From Planctomycetota bacterium (GTDB taxonomy: Bacteria > Planctomycetota > PUPC01 > JABMSA01 > JAUWKK01), in assembly GCA_030614245.1 (NCBI GenBank), contig JAUWKK010000105.1:1-8261 (forward strand): a DNA stretch of 8,261 bases, given 5' to 3'. This document shows, one piece after another, positions 6,334 through 8,261 of the stretch. Made by a program: the position numbers and the translations under genes. The notes below the pieces were generated by a model. It ran no database searches, was not told the DNA's origin, and saw only the letters and a program-made list of their open reading frames with translations. Position 1 is the first letter of the stretch. Each line of letters begins with the position of its first letter.

Positions 6334-6395
6334 ACGTGGGGCAGGCTTTTAGCCTGCCAATTCATGCATTTGCAGCCTGGAAAGGCTGCACCACA
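6334..6395 (+). repeat. Double-hairpin dispersed repeat, copy B
   Basis: This is the second copy of the element at 465-527, in opposite orientation. It begins ACGTGGGG and has the same two hairpins, GGCAGGCT-TTT-AGCCTGCC and GCAGCCT-GGAA-AGGCTGC, and the CCACA end. The hairpin arms and loops are conserved while the spacer between them differs in sequence and by one base in length. That pattern points to conservation of structure. Confidence 0.85.
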
Positions 6396-6400
6396 TGCCA

Positions 6401-6451
6401 AAGATTCTTCGCTTTGCTCAGAATGACATCTCTTTTCGGGTCATGCTGAGC
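6401..6451. repeat. Inverted repeat of the 'GTCATnCTGAGC' type
   Basis: GCTCAGAATGAC (6416-6427) and GTCATGCTGAGC (6440-6451) are inverted copies with one mismatch in 12, around a 12-base loop. The upstream part, AAGATTCTTCGCTTTGCTCA, belongs to a short sequence I recall as a very widespread dispersed repeat in environmental bacterial genomes. It directly follows the copy B element. Confidence 0.65.
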
Positions 6452-6493
6452 TCTTAGCCCCATCTCGGCAACCCGACTATCTTATCTGCGTTT

Positions 6494-6567
6494 ATCTGTG
6501 GTTCCATCCCCGCTTCATGCGGGCAGGCGGGTCCATTGATCTGAGGTTCCATCCTCCCGGCTGCGGG
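6494..6567 (+). repeat. Two imperfect direct repeats, 45-bp period
   Basis: ATCTGTGGTTCCATCC at 6494-6509 and ATCTGAGGTTCCATCC at 6539-6554 differ at one base. Each is followed by a small hairpin-like C-rich/G-rich stretch ending in GCGGG (CCCGC-TTCAT-GCGGG at 6509-6523; CCCGGCTGCGGG at 6556-6567). They sit 130-200 bases upstream of the glycosidase start, too far for a core promoter. They are either repeat debris or regulator sites. Confidence 0.55.
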
Positions 6568-6610
6568 CGACTTTCCACCCGGCCGAACTCGGTGGAAGCC
6601 ATATAATTTC

Positions 6611-6639
6611 TATACATTCCTGCCCTTTTCGTATATACT
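6611..6639 (+). promoter_or_regulatory. Candidate sigma-70-type promoter of the GH4 gene
   Basis: TATACA (6611-6616, four of six matches to TTGACA) is followed 17 bases later by TATACT (6634-6639, five of six matches to TATAAT). This lies in an AT-rich patch within GC-rich DNA, 60 bases before the start codon. A TATAAT at 6602-6607 has no matching -35 element. The arms TATAC/GTATA (6611-6615, 6631-6635) are inverted and could be an operator for a sugar-responsive repressor. Confidence 0.4.
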
Positions 6640-6684
6640 GCCGGCCTGCACACGGAGCTGTCTTTGTTTTTTGGGTATGTTTTC

Positions 6685-6692
6685 AAGGAGGT
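6685..6692 (+). promoter_or_regulatory. Strong ribosome binding site of the GH4 gene
   Basis: AAGGAGGT is a full anti-16S match. It lies three bases before the ATG at 6696 and six bases before the adjacent in-frame ATG at 6699. The second spacing is the more usual, favouring the start at 6699. Confidence 0.8.
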
Positions 6693-6698
6693 GACATG

Positions 6699-8135
6699 AT
6701 GCCTAAGATTGCCATGATCGGGGCGGGTAGTATTGTCTTCTGCAAGACGCTGATGATGGACATAATGAATACGCCGGCGCTGTGCGAGAGCCACGTCGCT
6801 CTGATGAACCGTGGGAAGCCGAAGCTCGACCGCATCGAGGCCTTCGCTCATCGCATGGTGAAAGACAACAACCTGCCGACGAAGATATCGGCCACGCTGA
6901 GCCGCCGCGAGGCCCTCGAGGGGGCCGACTACGTCATAATAATGATCGATACCGGCGGGCTTGGCGCGTTCCAGCATGACTACCTGATCCCGCTCAAGTA
7001 CGGCGTCGACCAGTGCATCGGCGACACTCTGACGCCCGGCGGTATTATGCGCGCGGCACGGTCGATTCCCGTGCTGGTCGATATCGCCAAGGACATGAAA
7101 GAACTCTGCCCCGATGCAACCATGCTGAACTACACGAACCCGATGGCGCCCGTCTGCTGGGCGCTCGGTGAGGCCGCCGATATCAGCTTCGTCGGCCTGT
7201 GCCACGGCGTGCAGGCCACGCTCGACCTTATCGCGCGGTTCGTCAACGTCAAGAAGGAAGACATCGATTTCGTCGCGGCCGGCATCAATCACATGGCTTG
7301 GTTCCTCAAGCTTGAGAAGAACGGCAGGGACCTGTATCCGAAGCTGTGGCGGACGATCGAAAAGCCCGAGTATTATCTCATCGAGAAGGTCCGCTGCGAG
7401 ACGATGCGGCATTTCGGATACTTCATGACCGAGAGCACCGGCCACCTCTCGGAATACCTGCCGTACTTCCGCAAGAATAAGAAAGCGCTCGATACCTATT
7501 GCGACCAGCCGGCGTTCGGCGGCGAATCGGGAGCCTATTACAAGTGGGCCACGGCGATCGGGAAGAAGTTCGCCAAGACCGATCCGCTCAAGTTCGAGAG
7601 CACGAAGCTCGAGCCGCGCAGCGCCGAATACTGCTCCTATATCATCGAGGCGATGGAGACCGACGACATCTTCCGCCTCAACGGCAACATCCGCAACAAC
7701 GGGCTGATCTCGAATCTGCCGGACGACTGCTGCGCCGAGGTTCCGATATACGTCGACCACAACGGCATTCATCCGAGCTACGTCGGGGCATTGCCGCCGC
7801 AGTGCGCTGCGGCCAACATGATGAACGTCAACTGCCAGAGGCTCACGGTTCAGGCGTCGCTCACGGGCGATCCCGAGCTGCTCTTCGCGGCGATGGCGAT
7901 GGACCCGCTGACGTCATCGGTATGCACGCTGCACGAGATTCGCGAGATGACGATCGAGCTGCTCGAAGTGCAGCGCAAGTGGCTGCCGCAGTTCAAGGGC
8001 CGCAAGCTCAAGCCGCGCAAGCCGATAGTAATACCAAAGGGGACGAAGGGTGTTACCGTGCCGGCCGACCCGGCCCTCGCCATCGGGCAGCGGTTTGTCA
8101 GTCTTATCGAGATGAAGACGGGCAGGAAGAGATGA
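6699..8135 (+). CDS. Glycoside hydrolase family 4 protein (alpha-galactosidase/alpha-glucuronidase-like)
   Basis: GH4 enzymes cleave glycosides in the cytoplasm by an unusual redox-elimination route needing NAD and a divalent metal. This 478-aa protein is full length for the family. In order it has a Rossmann start (KIAMIGAGS, residues 3-11), the CIGDTLTPGGIMRAARSIP block (106-124), and NYTNPM (144-149, with substrate-binding N147). GLCHGVQ follows (metal ligand C168, H169), then GINHMAWF (metal ligand H198), TESTGHLSEY (244-253), and the C-terminal HPSYVGALPPQ and MDPLTSS blocks. No signal peptide or membrane segment is seen. The overall pattern resembles MelA-type alpha-galactosidases, but the active-site tetrad is CHGV; alpha-galactosidases usually have CHSV and alpha-glucuronidases CHGx, so the substrate is uncertain. 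The usual acidic residue after the second Rossmann strand (L-x-D-I-D) is replaced (ALMNRG, N37). It is transcribed divergently from the flagellar operon; no transporter or regulator lies beside it in the window. I place the start at 6699 from ribosome-site spacing; 6696 is possible. Confidence 0.93.
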   Translation: MPKIAMIGAGSIVFCKTLMMDIMNTPALCESHVALMNRGKPKLDRIEAFAHRMVKDNNLPTKISATLSRREALEGADYVIIMIDTGGLGAFQHDYLIPLKYGVDQCIGDTLTPGGIMRAARSIPVLVDIAKDMKELCPDATMLNYTNPMAPVCWALGEAADISFVGLCHGVQATLDLIARFVNVKKEDIDFVAAGINHMAWFLKLEKNGRDLYPKLWRTIEKPEYYLIEKVRCETMRHFGYFMTESTGHLSEYLPYFRKNKKALDTYCDQPAFGGESGAYYKWATAIGKKFAKTDPLKFESTKLEPRSAEYCSYIIEAMETDDIFRLNGNIRNNGLISNLPDDCCAEVPIYVDHNGIHPSYVGALPPQCAAANMMNVNCQRLTVQASLTGDPELLFAAMAMDPLTSSVCTLHEIREMTIELLEVQRKWLPQFKGRKLKPRKPIVIPKGTKGVTVPADPALAIGQRFVSLIEMKTGRKR

Positions 8136-8199
8136 CCGGCGGACAGTGATCAGGGGTGTCTTCAGAACGGGGGGATGAAGGCATCTGCATGACATTCAC

Positions 8200-8222
8200 A
8201 CGTCCAGGCTTTGCTTGAACGT
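8200..8222. terminator. Weak hairpin downstream of the GH4 gene
   Basis: ACGTCCAGGC and GCTTGAACGT pair at 8 of 10 positions around a TTT loop, 65 bases after the GH4 stop codon. No T-run follows, so it is at best a weak or factor-dependent terminator and may be the start of another dispersed repeat. Nothing else is recognisable from 8136 to 8261. Confidence 0.25.
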
Positions 8223-8261
8223 CGGAGCCCATGCATCGGGTGCCACGGTCAACGGGTTTCC

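Larger units (their letters stand above)
5952..6698. other. Divergent intergenic region, repeat-rich, no convincing gene
   Basis: These 747 bases separate the minus-strand flagellar operon from the plus-strand glycosidase gene. From left to right they hold the fliK leader, the sigma-54 promoter, a possible activator palindrome, about 200 bases (6120-6330) in which I recognise nothing, then repeats (6334-6395, 6401-6451, 6494-6567). Last comes an AT-rich patch at 6600-6640 with a possible promoter. Short open frames here (for example 6110-6325 minus) lack a ribosome binding site and any recognisable motif. Confidence 0.7.

Noticed and set aside
6334..6567. CRISPR array
   Set aside because: The repeats are of different kinds, palindromic, and not regularly spaced with unique spacers; only two copies of any unit occur and no cas gene is present.
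6492..7772. Minus-strand open frame of 426 codons antisense to the GH4 gene
   Set aside because: The GH4 gene on the plus strand has all its family blocks and a strong ribosome binding site. The antisense product is a mirror-type sequence rich in Val, Arg, Asp and His without recognisable domains, and its tail runs into repeats.

Overview
The window is GC-rich, with dense minus-strand coding on the left and one plus-strand gene on the right. It reads as chromosomal DNA of a flagellated, Gram-negative-type bacterium. An enlarged hook protein, a strong sigma-54 promoter, small palindromic repeats scattered between and inside genes, and a family 4 glycosidase together suggest an uncultured planctomycete or a relative. 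That assignment is inference; there is no rRNA or marker gene to confirm it.

Left and centre (about 509-6046, minus strand): a flagellar hook operon, transcribed right to left. It starts at a near-perfect sigma-54 (RpoN) promoter at 6031-6046. The order is fliK-like hook-length control protein, flgD hook cap/scaffold, flgE hook protein (747 aa, with an internal tandem domain duplication), and a membrane-anchored YcgR/PilZ-type protein predicted to bind c-di-GMP. FlgD, FlgE and FliK cooperate to build a hook of set length after the rod is complete. The PilZ protein probably links cyclic-di-GMP to motility. All four genes have recognisable ribosome binding sites, and the gaps are 24, 137 and 38 bases.

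Far left (1-527): a fragment resembling the N-terminal domain of a two-domain GNAT acetyltransferase. It has no start codon of its own, no catalytic domain in frame, and a repeat at each end. The upstream repeat also supplies the stop codon of the PilZ gene, so repeat insertion or rearrangement has reshaped this junction.

Divergent intergenic region (5952-6698): about 750 bases without a convincing gene. It holds the sigma-54 promoter with a possible activator site on the minus strand, then a stack of small repeats (one a second copy of the element at 465-527), and a candidate sigma-70-type promoter for the gene to the right.

Right (6699-8135, plus strand): a complete glycoside hydrolase family 4 enzyme of the MelA/alpha-galactosidase-like branch. 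It is NAD- and metal-dependent and cytoplasmic. It carries CHGV where alpha-galactosidases carry CHSV, and lacks the acidic residue expected in the NAD pocket. The last 126 bases hold only a weak hairpin. I saw no CRISPR array, tRNA, rRNA, transposase or phage gene. The most distinctive points are the sigma-54 promoter, the repeats that alter reading frames, and the variant glycosidase motifs.
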